Of a DNA stretch of 64,000 nt, positions 24,690 through 35,427 are shown in pieces. Below the pieces are notes generated by a model. That model was given only the letters and a program-made list of their open reading frames with translations, ran no database searches and had not been told where the DNA came from. How positions within the stretch are numbered: position 1 is the stretch's first letter; the number at the start of each line of letters is the position of its first letter. The position numbers and the translations under genes were made by a program. The DNA comes from Nageia nagi (lineage: Eukaryota > Pinophyta): the NCBI GenBank assembly GCA_050084985.1, contig JBITNC010000001.1, forward strand, positions 133,982,001 to 134,046,000. Reading direction: 5' to 3'.

Positions 24690-26915
24690 AATATTATTCA
24701 ACCTTCTTCTTTAAACTTGATATGCAGAAAGCATATGATAGAGTCAACTAGAATTTTCTTGACAAGGTAAGTGTAAAGTTCACATTTTCTCATAAATTGA
24801 GAGGATGGATTATGCAATACATCTCCATAGCCTCCTTCTTAGTATTAATTAATGGGGAGGCTATTGGCTTCTTTTAGTCACAAAGAGGTTTATGGCAAGG
24901 GGACCCCATACCCCCCTACCTATTCATTATCATGGTTGAAGCTCTTAGCTAGAGAATTGGGTATGACAAGTTAATAAGATGAATCAACAAATTAAAACTA
25001 TCTTCCATCTCGACTATGATGACCCATGGTCAATTTGTGGATGACACAATATTATGGGTAAAGCCTCAGTTGTAGAAGCTAAAAATTTCCTCCAGATTTT
25101 AAAAGCCTACGAAGTTGCTTCTCAATAAGAAGTGAACTTCAACAAAAGCAAATTATTCTTCACCATACTCCCATTAGAAGGTAATAGAAGATTGTAGAAA
25201 TCTTCCAATGCAAGGTGAAAAATCTTCCCAACATTTAATTAGGCATGTCAATGTTCATTGGGATGTCTAGAGCACCCCTTTGGAACTCCCTATTGGATAT
25301 ATTCCAAAGGAAACTAGCAAGGTGGAAAGGTCTAACCTTGAGCATAGCCAGAAAGTGCTTATTTGTCAAAATTGTTCTCCAAAGCATTTCAATCTATTGC
25401 ACTTTTGTGTTTGAACTCCCTACCAGCATATGCAAAAATATAGATCAGATTTGTAACAAATTTCTTTGGTCAAGCTTGAAGGAGAAAAAGAGGATGGCAT
25501 TAGTCATAAGGGAGAAAGTTTGCAAACTAAGGAAAGATGGAGGGCTCGATCTAAAGAGTATTAGGGACTTCAGTAAAGCACCATAGGGAAAATTAACTTG
25601 ATAGATTAGTTGCAATAAATACAAATGATGGGCCAAAATATGCAAAGAGAAATACCTATGAGAAGTACCAAATTTTTTAAAGTTAGGACCCATGCTGCGA
25701 AAGTCTACATTTTGTAAGGGGATGGATAATGTTAGAGCAATGATCAAGGCAAATATAATATGATGCATTAGTTATGGTAGATTGATTGATTTCTAAGAGG
25801 ATGATTAGGAAAGTAATGATGCTTTTCAATCTATGGAGGGAATGTGGGATCTTACCCAATGGATCCTCAACTTGATTGGGAAGATGGTAGCCTCCTAGTC
25901 TTGCATGGAGAATGGAAAAAGAATTAACCCAGATGATCCTTCTCTTTAGCTTCAAGCTCCAATAATTGAAACTAGACTAATACTACTAAAAGCTTCAGAA
26001 CCAAGGCTCATTGATTGACCATATTGGAAAGGAGAAAAAGATGGTTCTTATACAGTCAAATTTGGATATTGAACTCTCATCCCTCCCTCTCAGAAGCCTA
26101 TCCTAATAAAAAAATATCTAGATCAAAGGAGGTACACCTAAAGTTAGGCATTTCTACTGGCTAATACAAAAGAAAAAAGATCCTGACTAAAGAAAACCTC
26201 TACAAAAGTGGAACTATAATGCATAACAGATGTCCACTTTATGCAAAGGAAGAAGAATTTTTGGATCATCTTTCCTTGCATTGCTCCTTCTCAAAAGAAG
26301 TATGGGTTGGTCTGTTGGGGGACCTAGGACATGAACTTGGGATATTAATCTTTGAAGTTATTACAAAATGACCATATAAACCTTCGAACAGATATGGGAA
26401 ATAGGCTAACAAATAGTGGAGGTCCATAACACTTCTCCATCTGCTGTGGAAAATATGGAAGGAAAGGAATAGAAGGATATTTCAAAATAAAAGTATGAAT
26501 CCCCAGAGGCTAAGTCGAAAGATAATAAGCATGGTGGATGAAAATTTGAAACTCATCTAGAAGGAAGACACTAGTCATGGTAGGGAGGGTGGGTCAACAT
26601 ATGAACCACATGAAGTTTAATCCAAGCATGCCAAGTAGGGTGACAGTTGCATGGAAAATCATTTCCCCAAATGATACCATAGCACCTCCATAGATCAAGC
26701 TATAGGGTACAATTGATAGGTGGGATTTATGGACGATGGAGATTGAAGGCAACTCACTCAAACGGGTTAAAGCTATGGAGAAACCAAGGTGGCGCATATG
26801 TATTTTCCAAACAATAAGAGCCATGACTAGGCAAAAGAGAACCAAGAGAGAGAGTTGTGAAGAATTCAAGTAGGACCTTATAGTTTAGGAAATTCTTTAC
26901 AATGGGGATATTAGA
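24690..26915 (+). mobile_element. 5'-truncated, decayed LINE
   Basis: The plus strand reads FFFKLDMQKAYDRVN (RT catalytic motif A), LINGEAIGFF, QRGLWQGDPIPPYLFIIMVEAL (motif B) and HGQFVDDTILWV (F-x-DD motif C), all broken by stops. A longer open stretch, 25245-25586, reads FQRKLARWKGLTLSIARKCL and ICNKFLWSSLKEKKRMALV, typical of the RT thumb region of plant LINEs. Around 26130-26310 HFYWLIQKKKILTKENLYKS and RCPLYAKEEEFLDHLSLHCS give a good zf-RVT with its Cys and His. The 5' end (endonuclease) is missing. It ends where a gypsy LTR begins at 26916. Confidence 0.8.
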
Positions 26916-27633
26916 TGATTAGAATTAGATCATGTGTCATGTTATCTTTACAGGAGAAGTACTCATTCAAGAGGTATCTATGCTTAGAGATAGATCGAAG
27001 ATTGAAATTTAGAGTTGATTGGCATACAAAACCACACTACCAGTGGCATGCTATATTATTTCTAGGAAGTTAATAGTATGCACCTTGATGAATCAGCAAG
27101 GGAATTTGAAGGGACATTGATGTGTTGGGTAGATAAATAGTTCAATATATTCAATCAACATATTAGAGGCAATTCTAGGCTTTTTTAAGGGCATGCTACT
27201 CTCTTATTTCTTCAATGGAGTTTAATGGAGAGTTGTAGGATTTTGGGATTGTAAGATTTTAAAGGAAGACCAAGAGTCATTCTAGAATTTTGTAGTTCTG
27301 ATATTGTTTGTTCTTGTTGTAAGAGGTTGCAGTAGTTGTAGGAGATTATATTTTCATTATGTTGATGGTGGTTCTTTATGCATGTAATATTGTAATGTCC
27401 ATAGACAATGAGAAGAGAAGGCTCCCATTCCATGTTGGATTAGCCCACATTTGGTGAACCAAGGTAAATCATTATGTTGATCTTGTTATGTATTTGAGAT
27501 TGCTAGTTTGAAGTTTTATATTGTGTAATTTCAAATTTATATGCAATTGTATGATCATAATGGTGAATGTATTTCATTCAAATCTATAATTAAATATATG
27601 AGTATGCTATAAGAATCTGATGATTACAGATCA
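26916..27633 (+). repeat. 5' LTR of the 26916-33592 gypsy element
   Basis: It aligns with 32872-33592 along its length, from TGAT...GAATT(A/G)GATCATGTG to GATTA(C/T)(A/G)GATCA. Shared landmarks include gcatgctactctcttgtttc and gaagaccaagagtcattcta. Divergence of very roughly 10% by eye indicates an old insertion. Confidence 0.85.
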
Positions 27634-27635
27634 CA

Positions 27636-27647
27636 TGGTATCAGAGC
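27636..27647 (+). promoter_or_regulatory. Primer-binding site TGGTATCAGAGC
   Basis: An exact copy of the plant initiator-Met tRNA primer site sits two bases after the 5' LTR. Confidence 0.9.
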
Positions 27648-27949
27648 TTATGTGCATAAAATTTAGGGCCAAAATTTTAGGGATTTCAGGTTGCCAGTTG
27701 GGTATTTTTTTATGTTTGAGAGGAGATATCAAAGACTAGAGTTGATTCTTGAGGATCTTGAGATTGGTCAAAGGTATGAGAAATAATTTATTATTCGTAT
27801 CATATTGGATGCTAATTTTGAAAGGATATTTTTGGCAATAGAGAATCATTTGGCTTGTTTGACTGAGTTGTTGGCTGCTGGAGGAAATGTATATGTCAAT
27901 AAGAGAAATCATGATGTAGTTGGGTGACTTGATCATCATTTTCATCAAA

Positions 27950-28700
27950 TCGAGTTCCATTCAAGGTGGAGGCCAAAGTAGACATTCCTACTTTTGGAGG
28001 AGAAGTTGATGCAAAAAAGGTGAACAATTGGTTGAAACAATTGAAGGTCCATTTCCAAATTTATGATGTTGTAAATGATGTTTATAAAATCTCTTTTGCT
28101 AGATTAAATATGAGTGGACATGCTTTACTTTAATGGTAAAGCCATGTATAAACTCTTAACCATGAACACTTATCAGAAATATCTTCTTGAAATGAATTTA
28201 AGGAGTTGTTAAGAGATCAATTTTATCCATTAGGACATCATAACAAATAAGTAATAAAATGGTAATTCTTTAGATAACAAAAAGGGCAAAATGCTTAAGA
28301 GTACACTATGAAATTTAGGAAACAAGCTACTTTGCTTGGGGTTTCACTAAAATATCCTCAAAATTTAATGAAGTACATTGGAGATTTACATAGTCATTTG
28401 TAAAAGACTATCATGTTTTTTAATCCTACTAATCTTGATCAAGTATGTGTGCAAGCACAATACTTAGAGGAGGATGGTAAAGTAAAGAGACAATATAATG
28501 AATCCAATAAGGCTTCTAATTTAAGAGGAGGACAAGAAAAAGGTAAATCTCAAGATAAAGGCAAAGGTAAGCAAGAAAAAAAGACCACTAATATTTCAAA
28601 GAAAGAAGGTGATAGTAAGCATTGTAGTCATTGTGATAATGATGGTCATGTTGATGATAAATGTTAGAAATTACATCTTGAATTACATCCCTATAAGAAT
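27950..28700 (+). pseudogene. gag remnant with zinc knuckle
   Basis: Reading through stops gives KVDIPTFGGEVDAKKVNNWL and VHFQIYDVVNDVYKISFARL, the capsid-like retrotrans_gag region (IPxFxG...xxxxWLxxxExxF). The open stretch 28413-28667 has a Lys/Gly-rich linker and a zinc knuckle CSHCDNDGHVDDKC (28623-28664), which fits C-x2-C-x4-H-x4-C. A TAG follows immediately where a Trp codon is expected (CWK). Gag packages the element RNA in virus-like particles; this copy cannot be made full length. Confidence 0.8.
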
Positions 28701-28718
28701 AAGGAGAAAACTAATGTT

Positions 28719-29243
28719 ATGGTTCTTAGATGTGAAGATATTGAGGGAAGTTCAGATGTTGATGAAAAAGTAAATTGTTTAGCCATTCAAAAGGTCAAAG
28801 AACCTCAAGACATTAAAGAAAAAAATATTCAATTATTCCACTTCAAAATCCAAATAAAGAAAACTAAAGTAGATTGCATTGTTGATCCGGGCTCTCAAGC
28901 AAATTTGATTTTAGATACTATGATGAGTAATTTGGGATTGAAAACATTAAACCATCCAAATCCATATTCTTTGGGTTACGTGCGTTGTAATGCTAGTTTG
29001 CTAGTCACTAAATAATGTAAGTTGAAATTTGTAATTTGTACAAAGTACATTAATGAAGTTGTGGTTGATGTTGTTCCTTTAGAAATTTGTGGTGTTATTC
29101 TTGGTAACCCTTATATGTGGGATAGAGATGGTATCTATTACATAAGATTGAATAAATTACAATTGGTGAAAGATGGTAAGGTGTTTTTAGTTAGTGCACA
29201 TAAAAGTAGGAAAAGCTACCTTTGGTCACTACTAGTTAGTTAA
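28719..29243 (+). pseudogene. Retropepsin-like protease remnant
   Basis: Two open stretches (28719-29015 and 29022-29243) are separated by one stop. They contain KVDCIVDPGSQANLI, in which DPG (28884-28892) replaces the catalytic DSG/DTG, and ICGVILGNPYMWDRDGIYY, the second conserved block with ILGxPW. The Ser/Thr to Pro change would be expected to damage the active site. The region lies directly between gag and RT, as in gypsy polyproteins. Confidence 0.75.
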
Positions 29244-29469
29244 AACATCTTGTGAATGCTTTTAGAAAGTTTATTCTGATCATGGTGAAAACATGAGCCT
29301 CAGGTGAGGTTAATATCATGCTGTTAGCTATGTGAAATACTGATTGTAGGTTATTAGTGGCATGCAATAGAGAGGAACATATGCAAAATTTGGTTCAGGA
29401 GTTTGTTGACTTATTTGCAAAGCCACATGGATTACCTTCTATGCGAGATATACAACACGATATTTAGTT

Positions 29470-30200
29470 GTTATCTAATGCTCCATTTCCCAACATAACT
29501 TTGTATCAAAAATCAGTTTTGGATCAAGAGGAGATAAAAAAGGTAAATTCAAGAGTTGGTTGATCAAAGTGTGATCAGACCTAGTACATCTCCATGTGGA
29601 TCACCTATTGTTTTGGTTCCCAAGAAGGATCAAACTTGGAGAATGTGCATTGACTATATGTCACTTAACAAAAACACCATCAAAAATTGTTATCCTTTGC
29701 CTCAGAGAGATGATCTTTTGGATCAGTTGCAAGGGGCAAGATTCTTCACAAAACTGGACTTGAGGAGTGGATATCATCAAGTTTCAATCAAGGAGGATAT
29801 ATGGAAGACTACTTTCAAGACAAGACAAGGCCTATTTGAGTGGCTTATTTGGCCATTTAGTTTGTGCAATGCATCAACCACTTTTATGACGATAATGAAT
29901 GATATGCTTTATTTATTTATTGATTCTTTATTGTTGTATACTTGGATGATATTCTTATTTATAGTTCTACTTGGGAAGAACATGTTGTACATATTAGACA
30001 AGTGTTTCAAACTTTGTATAGGGAGAAGTTGTTGTTGAAACATTCAAAATGTGAGTTTGGCAAAGAGTATTTGGTGTATTTAGGCCATGTTATTGGTCAT
30101 GGATAACTTAAGATAGATCCTAGTAAAGTAAATGCTATAGTAGATTGGCCAAGGCCAACTAATGTAATTGAAGTAAGGAATTATTTAGATGCTATCTAAT
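29470..30200 (+). pseudogene. Gypsy reverse transcriptase remnant
   Basis: The stretch from 29556 reads QSVIRPSTSPCGSPIVLVPK, WRMCIDYMSLNKNTIKNCYP, FTKLDLRSGYHQVSIKEDIW and TFKTRQGLFEWLIWPFSLCN, with the usual PFGL replaced by PFSL. The catalytic YLDD lies at 29939-29950 but in a different frame, so a frameshift precedes it. Continuing in the second frame are HSKCEFGKEYLVYLGHVIG and a decayed QYLRK at about 30205, after which similarity stops because of an insertion. Confidence 0.9.
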
Positions 30201-30204
30201 ATTT

Positions 30205-30370
30205 GAGAAAGTAATATGCATTACTTTTTAAAAATTATGAGCTTATTTAAAAAAAAAAAAGAATAGAGTTTAAGTTTTTTTTGGATTTTTTTTTTAAAAA
30301 GAGAGGTAATTTTTAAAGTCACTCATTTTAAATAAGGAAGGTAATTATTGCATTTTTTTTTCAAAAGTCT
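30205..30370. other. AT-rich insertion of unknown origin in the RNase H region
   Basis: Between the end of RT and the solo LTR lie about 165 bp of A/T-rich sequence that do not match the expected RT-RNase H linker. It contains runs of A and T. It may be a remnant of the same insertion event as the neighbouring solo LTR or a separate one. Confidence 0.4.
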
Positions 30371-30828
30371 TGATGGAATTGAAGGATTCCATAAACCAAG
30401 ATCTCTTATAGCTTTTCCAACAAATCTAACTAAGAACAAATCATTCACACAAATGAGAACATAAAATGTATAGTGGTTCCTTCAACTCTTGAGAGTACAT
30501 CCACTTTGAACCATCTCTTCTATTACTTTTCACAAGAGAACTCTCCTATAAATTCTCAAGAATTCTTCTACAAAGCTCCTATAAGAGCATTCCTATAACT
30601 CTACAAGACTAACATCTTCATGATTCTACAAGTACATAATGGGAGGGGGCACCCTTCTATTTATAAGATGAAACCCACTCTTTAACCTCCCTTTTACCCA
30701 AGGGTAAGGTTAAAGATTTTTCTATATTTATTCTCTTAATGTTTTAAGGTATCTAAAGATACTTTAAACCTTAAGTGAATTTATATTAAAGAGAAATATT
30801 ACACAATAATGCATTATAATTTCCAACA
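30371..30828 (-). mobile_element. Solo LTR related to the 1-7806 element
   Basis: The minus strand starts TGTTGGAAATTATAATG at 30828 and ends CCTTCAATTCCATCA at 30371. It has the same landmarks as the LTRs at 7356-7806 and 34816-35271: GGGTAAAAGGGAGGTTAAAG, a TATA box in TTATAAATAGAAGG, GGATGTACTCTCAAGAG and GGAACCACTATA. No primer site or internal sequence accompanies it, so it is a solo LTR. Flanking pentamers do not form a clear target duplication. Confidence 0.8.
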
Positions 30829-30834
30829 AGAGGG

Positions 30835-31300
30835 GGAAACAACAACAAACATCTTTTGATACTTTGAAGCAAAAGATTGTTAGTGCACTTGTGCTAGCAC
30901 TTCCTAATTTGCAGAAGCCATTTGAAGTGGAAACTAATGGAAGTGACTATCCTATGGGAGCTATTTTGTTATAAGAAGGTAAACTAATTTGCTATCATTC
31001 TCAAAAAACTAGTGGGGCTATTTTGAATTATCTTACTTATGATAAAGAAATGTATGCATTGATTCAAGCTATTAAAAAGTGAAACCATTACTTAATGGGG
31101 AAAGAAATAATCATTCATACTGATCATCAACTATTAAAGTTTTTACAAACTCAATCAAACTTGCAACAAACTAGACACTATAGATGGATGGGTTTTCTGC
31201 AACAATTTCATCTAGTGATCAAGTATAAGAAAGGAACATAGAATAAGGTTGCTAAGATACTTTCTAGGCCTCTTGTAACTATATATTCCATGTTGTTAGT
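30835..31300 (+). pseudogene. RNase H domain remnant
   Basis: Right after the solo LTR the plus strand reads QQQTSFDTLKQKIVSALVLA, LPNLQKPFEVETNGSDYPMG (catalytic Asp of the ETDASxxxxGA motif changed to Asn), YDKEMYALIQAIKK, EIIIHTDHQLLKFLQTQSNL and FHLVIKYKKGT, all typical of gypsy RNase H. Stops interrupt it. It shows that the solo LTR landed within one coding region. Confidence 0.85.
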
Positions 31301-31539
31301 GGCATGCAGTACTGATTGTGGGCCATTCGTAATGTACAAATAGGGTCCAATGAGTTCCCTCTTAGCGTTGAAATTTCTTCCTTTTCTTTTTGAGTCATTT
31401 TCCGAGGCATATGTGGATGATCCTAACTTCGGAGTGGTGTATGAGTAGTTATCTTCATCTAGGTCTAAGTATGAGGGTTTGGATGAATTTCATTTGCAAA
31501 ATAGATTTTTTTATCATTTTAATTCATTATGTGTACCTG

Positions 31540-32300
31540 TAGGTGAAAGGATTGGACTAATTGGAGAAGCACACACTTTGAAGATTGTAGGACATTTTGG
31601 GGTTGGAAAGACATTGTATAATTTGCAAAGGTATGTAAATTAGCCAAAGATGCAAGATCAACTTGCCAAGTACATAAGGGGGTATTCTTTGTGTTGCATC
31701 AACAAGCCAAGTAACATGAAATTGGGTTTGTATCAGCCACTTCTAGTACCTTTATCTCCATGGGAGTGTATCTCAATGGATTTTATAGGAGGATTTCTTA
31801 TGACTAAGAAAGGTCATGACTATTTATTTGTTGTTGTGGCTAGATTTAGCAAGATGTGTGTTTTGATTCCATGTAAAAAGACTATAACAGGATAAGATGC
31901 TACAAAATTATTCTTCTCTCATGTTTGGGTTGCCTAATTCCATTATTTCAGATAGAGATAGTATATTTTTAGGCACATTTTGGACATGTTTATGGGAAAA
32001 GATGGAAATAAGGTTGAAGAGGAGTGCTACCTTTCATCCTCAAATAGATGGAAAAATTGAGGTGGTGAATGGGAAAGTGGTTCAACTATTGAGGGGTTAT
32101 TATGGAAAGCATCCTAAGTCTTGGGATGAACATCTTGAATATATCCAACATTCATACAATAGGGAAATTCATTCTTGCATTAATAAGAGTCCTTTCAAGA
32201 CTTGTTTTGGTTATTTACCACCTTCACCTTTTGATTGTGTGTTTGGGCATAAAAAAGGATGAAGATGATTCACTTGAGAAAGAGGAAAATCAAGATGAAA
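31540..32300 (+). pseudogene. Integrase remnant
   Basis: In order: GHFGVGKTLYNLQRYVN and PKMQDQLAKYIRGYSLCCINK (H2C2 zinc-binding part), PWECISMDFIGGF (first catalytic Asp), HDYLFVVVARFSKMCVLIPC, then in another frame NSIISDRDSIFLGTFW (second Asp) and SATFHPQIDGKIEVVNG (catalytic Glu region, QTDGQTE-like). One stop (31893-31895) and frame changes break it. The DDE set is recognisable, but no full-length enzyme could form. Confidence 0.9.
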
Positions 32301-32860
32301 AATTTGTTAAAAAGATTAGGCAAATTCATTTGAAAGTTAAAGAGCAACTTGAGAAAAGCCAAGTCAAATACAAGATCAGACATGGAAAATATAGAGTTTA
32401 CCATAAGTTTCATGTGGGAGATCATGTTTGGTTACATCGTAGTAAGGAGATGTCGCAAGGACTAGCCAAGAATTTGAAGCCTATAAGGTATGGACCATTT
32501 GAGATTATGGAGCAAGTAAGTAGAATGCTTTTAGATTGAATCTACAGGAATATATGAACATCTATTCAATTATGACTGTTAAGCATTTAAAAATATGTGA
32601 GCCATCTATGTTGACTGAAGATGAAGAAGATTCATATCATATTTTACCATCTCTTGATGACTTAGTTCCTAATACTATGGATGAACTCAAAGAGGATTTC
32701 ATATTGTAAAAGAAGGTTCATGCTACAAGGAGAGGTGAGACAAAGTTGTGGTTAGTTTGATTGAAAGGACAAAAGTCTCACAAAGCCAAGTGGATGGACA
32801 AGTCTAGAGTTGGGGAGTTGTATCCTCATCTATGCATTTGTGGGACCAAATTCTCTCCCA
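32300..32860 (+). pseudogene. Integrase C-terminus with chromodomain-like tail
   Basis: The frame up to 32539 reads HLKVKEQLEKSQVKYKIRHG and HVGDHVWLHRSKEM, the GPY/F-type region of gypsy integrase (GDxVWL, ...RYGPFEI). Further on, through stops, come TRRGETKLWLV and KAKWMDKSRVGELYPHL, which resemble a degenerate chromodomain-type tail (RxxxxYLVxWKG...TWxxxxxL). The tail assignment is tentative. It ends just before the polypurine tract. Confidence 0.55.
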
Positions 32861-32871
32861 TTGGGGAGGTC
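32860..32871 (+). promoter_or_regulatory. Polypurine tract
   Basis: The purine-rich ttggggaggtc directly precedes the 3' LTR (TGATCTGAATT), as expected for plus-strand priming. Confidence 0.75.
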
Positions 32872-33592
32872 TGATCTGAATTGGATCATGTGTTGGGTTG
32901 TCTTTGCAGGAGTAGTACTCATTCCAGAGGTATCTATTCTTGGATATAGATCGAAGACTAAAATATGGAGTTGATTGGTGTGCAAAACCACATCAACAAT
33001 GGTGTGCTATACTTTTTTTAGGCCATTAATGGCATGTACCTTGATCAGTCAATAGGGGAAGTTGTAGGGATAGTGACATGTTAGCTAGCTGAATGGTTCA
33101 ATGTATTCAATCAACATCTTAGAGGTGATTCTAGGCTTATTTAAGGGCATGCTACTCTCTTGTTTCTTCAATGGAGTTTAATGGATAGTTGTAAGATTTT
33201 GGGATTACAAGATTTTAAAGGAAGACCAAGAGTCATTCTAGAATTTTGTAATTTTGATATTGTTTCTTCTTGTTGTAGGAGGTTGTAGTAGTTGTAGGAG
33301 ATTGTATTTCCATTGTGTTGATGGTGTTTCTCTATGCATGTAATATTGTAATGTCCATAGATAATGAGAAGAAAAGGCTCCCATTCCATGCTGGATTAGC
33401 CCATATTGAGTGAACCAATGTAAATCATTATGTTGATCTTGTTATATTTTTGAGATTATTAGTTTGGAGTTTTACATTGTGTAATTTTGAATTTGTATGC
33501 AATTGTATGATCTCATAATGGTGAATGTATTTTTGTTCAAATATGTAAGTGAGGATCTAAGTATGCTATAAGCATTCGATGATTATGGATCA
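32872..33592 (+). repeat. 3' LTR of the 26916-33592 gypsy element
   Basis: Pair of 26916-27633. It begins TGATCTGAATTGGATC after the polypurine tract and ends ATTATGGATCA. Confidence 0.85.
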
Positions 33593-33678
33593 TCAAAGGC
33601 TTTGTAGAGGCCTTATATGGTCATAACCTGAAGTGGTTGAGGTAAGTTGCAGATTCTTAGGATGAGGGACAGGTTGAA
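33593..33678. other. Flank between two LTR elements
   Basis: These 86 bp are old target DNA between two retroelements and end in the duplicated pentamer ttgaa (33674-33678). The sequence continues at 39027, on the far side of the next element. Confidence 0.6.
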
Positions 33679-35342
33679 TGTGATGTCTCCCCTTATACAT
33701 TTGTAATTAAATATGGAATCCAATGGATTTCCCTTTGTATTATATTTTATTATTGTATTGTGCTTTAAGTTAATACTTAGGATAAAATACTTAATGGGTC
33801 ATTGGACCCCACTCTGAGCCCCAAGTGGGATGTCTCCCTCCTAAGCATAGATTAGGTGTTTTATTGTACTTAGAGATCTTGATCATGATTATTGGAATCC
33901 TAAGGTCTTTTTAGTACTTAGATGAATGGATGAGCATTTGTATATATGTGCCAACCTTGGAGAGACTCCTAGAATCCCATGTTGATCCATGATGACACCT
34001 AGCCCCCATGTATGGCTCCTAGATCCACATTAGGCATGGATGGTACTCCAAACCTCCATATTGGCATTTATGGTTCCTAGATACCCACGGTGGGCATGCA
34101 TGACCATTAGGCACCCACGTTAGAAATTCTAAACCCCCAAGAGGTTAATGTTGGAGTAAAGGAGCAGGGTGATGACTCTTAGGTGAGATCCAGATCTAGT
34201 AAAGTGTTATAAAAAGGCATTGGAGACTCATAGCTAGATATACTTGATTATTATTACATGTGATATCATCTAGAGGATAAGAGACTTAGTGCAAGGCTAA
34301 GCAAACTTAGTGCAAGGCTAAGCAAACCCCAAGGTGCAACATCTAGGAGGATTAGCAAGATGAGAGATCCTATTAGTCTACGACCCTGATGTAGCACCCT
34401 TGCCTATCTGGTTGTATTTTGAGGTTGCGCTTCTACTTTCAGCAATTTCTAGGATCAAAGGAGGGCTTCTTCAATGGAGAGGATTCATGTTCTGAGGGAG
34501 AAAGATTGTCTCATTCATCCATTTAGCTTGAGGATATTCATTATGCCCTAGTTGACTCCTTCGAGACCAACATCTAGCTCTAGAAGCTTGGTATTGTATC
34601 ATTATTTATTATATATCATTCATACAACTAGTGGGCATTTGGATCTCATGTTATATTATGTATTTATTCATTATTGCAACATTGTGGTTTAATTATTCAT
34701 TCATGTTGTATGAGGTAAGCATTGGCATAATTATGTAGTACAAACTTGTATTAGATGCCCTAGCTCTAACGTTGGTAATTTAAGGATTTGAATACTTATT
34801 CATGCTAGCCTTATTTGTTGGAAATTATAATGTAATATCGTGTAATATTTCTCTTTATTATAAATTCACTTAATGCTTAAATGATCTTTAGATACCTTAA
34901 AGCATTAAGGGAATAAAAATATAAAGATAAATAAATATAGAAACATCTTTAACCTTACCTCTGGGTAAAAGGAAGGTTAAAGGGTGGGTTAGTTCTTATA
35001 AATAGAGAGGTACCCTTCTCATTATGTAACTTGGTTAAACTTGATGAAGCATGGTAATGCTTGTTATGTAGAGTTGTAACAGAGTTATCTTCTGAAAAAG
35101 TAATAGAATGATGGTTCAAAGTGGATGTACTCCCAAGAGATGGAAGAACCACTATACATCATGTGTTATCTTTTGTGTGACTTTTTCTTACATTGTTATA
35201 TGGATGAATGGTTGATTTGTTGAAGAAACTTCAAGGTGATCTTGGTTATATGGAATCCCTCAATTCCATCATTATCCAGATGTTGGGTATATTTGCTTAT
35301 GTTTGATTTAATTGCACTTGAATTTGTAATGGGATCTTTACA
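33679..35342 (+). repeat. 5' LTR, interrupted by a solo LTR
   Basis: It starts TGTGATGTCTCCCC and ends GGGATCTTTACA. Excluding the nested 34816-35276 segment it is about 1.2 kb and aligns with 37841-39021. Around 34285-34325 the segment ttagtgcaaggctaagcaaa is duplicated, which is single in the 3' LTR. Confidence 0.85.
34816..35271 (+). mobile_element. Solo LTR nested in the 5' LTR
   Basis: It runs TGTTGGAAATTATAATG to CTCAATTCCATCA and shares landmarks with 7356-7806 and 30371-30828, including TTATAAATAGAGAGG, GGATGTACTCCCAAGAG and GAACCACTATA. The flanking pentamers ttatt (34811-34815) and ttatc (35272-35276) are a near-perfect target duplication. The 3' LTR of the host element (near 38955) shows the uninterrupted sequence, which confirms the insertion. 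Confidence 0.9.
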
Positions 35343-35343
35343 G

Positions 35344-35355
35344 TGGTATCAGATC
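35344..35355 (+). promoter_or_regulatory. Primer-binding site TGGTATCAGATC
   Basis: It sits one base after the 5' LTR and differs at one position from the initiator-Met primer site. Confidence 0.85.
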
Positions 35356-35427
35356 TTGGATTTGGCCAACCTATGAATGATAGTTGCAATTCATCACTAT
35401 TACACCAAATCCACCATTTGAAAAGAG

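Larger units (their letters stand above)
26916..33592 (+). mobile_element. Decayed full-length Ty3/gypsy LTR retrotransposon
   Basis: Two LTRs of about 720 bp flank gag, protease, RT, RNase H and integrase in the gypsy order (integrase after RNase H). An initiator-Met-type primer site follows the left LTR and a polypurine tract precedes the right one. All frames are interrupted. The RNase H region is split by about 0.6 kb of foreign sequence that includes a solo LTR (30371-30828). Flanking pentamers (ttaga, tcaaa) match at only three of five positions, so the target duplication is decayed or my boundaries are off by a few bases. Confidence 0.9.

Noticed and set aside
26911-33597. Target duplication of the gypsy element (ttaga and tcaaa).
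   Set aside because: Only three of five bases agree, so I do not claim it; the LTR pair itself is clear.
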